Shown here: positions 62,670-64,000 of the stretch, one piece after another
Position numbering within the stretch: the first letter of the stretch is position 1
How the letters are laid out: every line of letters begins with the position of its first letter
DNA from: Emmonsiellopsis sp. PD_33
Taxonomy: Eukaryota; Ascomycota; Eurotiomycetes; Onygenales; Ajellomycetaceae
DNA length: 64,000 nucleotides
Direction of reading: 5' to 3'
Assembly: GCA_032988165.1 (NCBI GenBank)
Contig: JANTQF010000078.1
Location: 62,001 to 126,000 of the forward strand
Translations under genes and position numbers: made by a program
The notes under the pieces: model-generated
Database searches by the model: none
What the model was told of the DNA's origin: nothing
The model's input: only the letters and a program-made list of their open reading frames with translations

Positions 62670-64000
62670 ATGACTGGGTTAGCAGACGGCACCGTCGTGC
62701 ATGGAGTAAGTTCCGCCCTCCCTCTGAGTGGTCCGGTTTACCATAGCCGCTGACGGTCTCAACTATCTAGGGCCGTGGCCAAGCTACCAACATCGGTTCA
62801 TCGACCATGAACGGCAATGATCGCTCACATGTGCCCCAGGGCTCTAGCATCGGCAAACCCTTTGGCACCTCGAAGACGACGAGCTGGAACCCTAACATCT
62901 GGGGCAATACCAGCTTAGGAGGTGGATTCGGTGATGGAACTATGGATAGTGCTCGAGGACGAGGTATGTCCGTCCTAGTACTTGAAGATATTTCGACGAG
63001 CTAACTGTCACCACTACTAGAACAAAAGAATCGTGCCACTGCCGTCGCAATCGAAGGCAAAACTGGATCCGGCTCTCTACTCTCTACTTCGGAATCTGAT
63101 GGCTGGACGGGGCGTACAACCTTACCGCCTTGGGACCGCTCCACTTCGACATCCCAACCCCTTGCCGTGACTCGCAGCACACTCGCGAATCATTCACCTG
63201 CACAAGGCCGCAATGGCCAGATGGGTATGCATGATAGCCCTAATGGGACCGCGTCACCGTACTTTTCCGTCTCTCGATCGTCGACTATCGGCCAGCCTTC
63301 TCACACTCCCACAAATAAGCCATTCATGGCCCAGTCTGACGCACTCCCACCCTCCACAAGTCAAGACAGCCCTGGTCTGGCAAGTTTCAATGGCTATAGG
63401 TCTGATGAGAATGCTCGTCGCCAGATGAACGGCACGGCATTGCGGGGCAATACTTTGGCTACACGGCTTCATGGTAAACCAGGACTTCCCCTAGGCGACT
63501 TGGATGCTTCGTTATCTGAAAGCACAATCAATTCCCTGAATCTTCACTCTTTCGCCCCGAATGGTACAGACCAAACAAATAGGGCAACTGACGCCTTGCC
63601 CTATGGTCATGCTTCCCATAACTCGGTGTCTATACTCCCACAGAGACCTACGCACTCTGCTCATCCCTCTTTCCATTCGGATTCTCATGGGAGCGAGCGC
63701 GGATATGGTAGCCCACAGAACGATCTTGCTGGTACCATGGGAAACCTTCATCTTCAGGATGATGGATACAATTTCCACCAACAAGCGGGATTGCAAAGAC
63801 CCCCTTATCATCATCACGTCTCGTACGACGCGGCATTGGGCCGACTCAAGCCCTACGCCGGAGCAGATGATGGAGCTCCCACTTACACCTCCGACGAAGG
63901 ATGTGACTATCCAGCCAATCACCATTTCACCGCCCCACGCTTGAACGATAGAGGCCCAGCTTCTCCAACCGCAAGTGACTACGCTCGCAGTGCCCATAGT
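62670..64000 (+). CDS. probable Pumilio-family RNA-binding protein, N-terminal part
   Basis: Three exons are visible (62670-62705, 62771-62963 and 63021 to the window end), joined by 65- and 57-nt introns that keep one open frame for about 400 residues. The first exon is only 12 codons (MTGLADGTVVHG). Joining it to GRGQATNIGSSTMNG gives a start I associate with fungal Puf proteins. The rest is Ser/Asn/His/Gly/Pro-rich disordered sequence, with SKTTSWNPNIWGNTSLGGGF as a possible short linear motif. The PUF repeats that would confirm the family would lie beyond the window. The gene is incomplete at its 3' end because the window stops, not because of a mutation. Confidence 0.6.

Noticed and set aside
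1..64000. CRISPR array, secondary-metabolite cluster or prophage-like system
   Set aside because: No regularly spaced identical repeats, no polyketide or peptide synthetase motifs, and the gene structure is clearly eukaryotic.

Overview
The window is nuclear DNA from a filamentous ascomycete. Short introns of about 49-123 nt with GT...AG ends and CTAAC-type branch sites, together with the gene set (EMP70, Derlin, CENP-A, Scc4, Dhr1, Cwc21, Gpi13, a probable Pumilio protein), point to Eurotiomycetes. The sharp split between a gene-free, CpG-free AT-rich block and a gene-rich block with ordinary CpG resembles the isochore genomes of Onygenales such as Blastomyces, Emmonsia or Histoplasma; the genus is inferred, not proven.

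Positions 1 to about 29,370 are an AT-rich block with no intact gene. By eye I found no CG dinucleotide before about 29,459. The clearest contents are two copies of one Gypsy-type LTR retrotransposon, each about 5.6 kb, lying head to head in opposite orientation (15277-20896 on the minus strand, 23057-28674 on the plus strand). All four LTRs are 254 bp, and each copy keeps a perfect 5-bp target-site duplication (ACTTT and ATACC). The copies differ mainly by C/T and G/A transitions and carry many stops, the pattern left by repeat-induced point mutation (RIP). The first 15 kb hold older debris, tandem repeats and a possible MITE. A 127-bp TG...CA element with perfect 10-bp inverted ends sits on the isochore border.

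From 29.9 to 64 kb there are eleven supported genes. In order: a small secreted cysteine-rich, probably GPI-anchored protein (+); an EMP70/TM9SF protein (+, 5 exons); Derlin/Der1 (-, 2 exons); CENP-A (+, 2 exons), divergent from Derlin over a shared region with MCB-like sites; the cohesin loader Scc4/Mau2 (-, 6 exons including an 18-nt exon), tail to tail with CENP-A; a proteasome assembly chaperone 3-like protein (-, 2 exons), divergent over 261 bp from the ribosome-biogenesis helicase Dhr1/Ecm16 (+, 2 exons); the splicing factor Cwc21 (-); the GPI ethanolamine-phosphate transferase Gpi13/PIG-O (-, 2 exons); a small single-pass membrane protein with two LPxY motifs (-); and, after a 7-kb gene-poor stretch, the N-terminal part of a probable Pumilio-family RNA-binding protein (+), cut by the window end.

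The genes are housekeeping functions and do not form a pathway cluster. Thematic links are CENP-A beside Scc4 (chromosome segregation), and Derlin, Gpi13 and EMP70 in the secretory pathway. I found no CRISPR array, tRNA or rRNA gene, or biosynthetic gene cluster. The most unusual structures are the inverted retrotransposon pair, the isochore border, and a broken minus-strand reading frame between Dhr1 and Cwc21.
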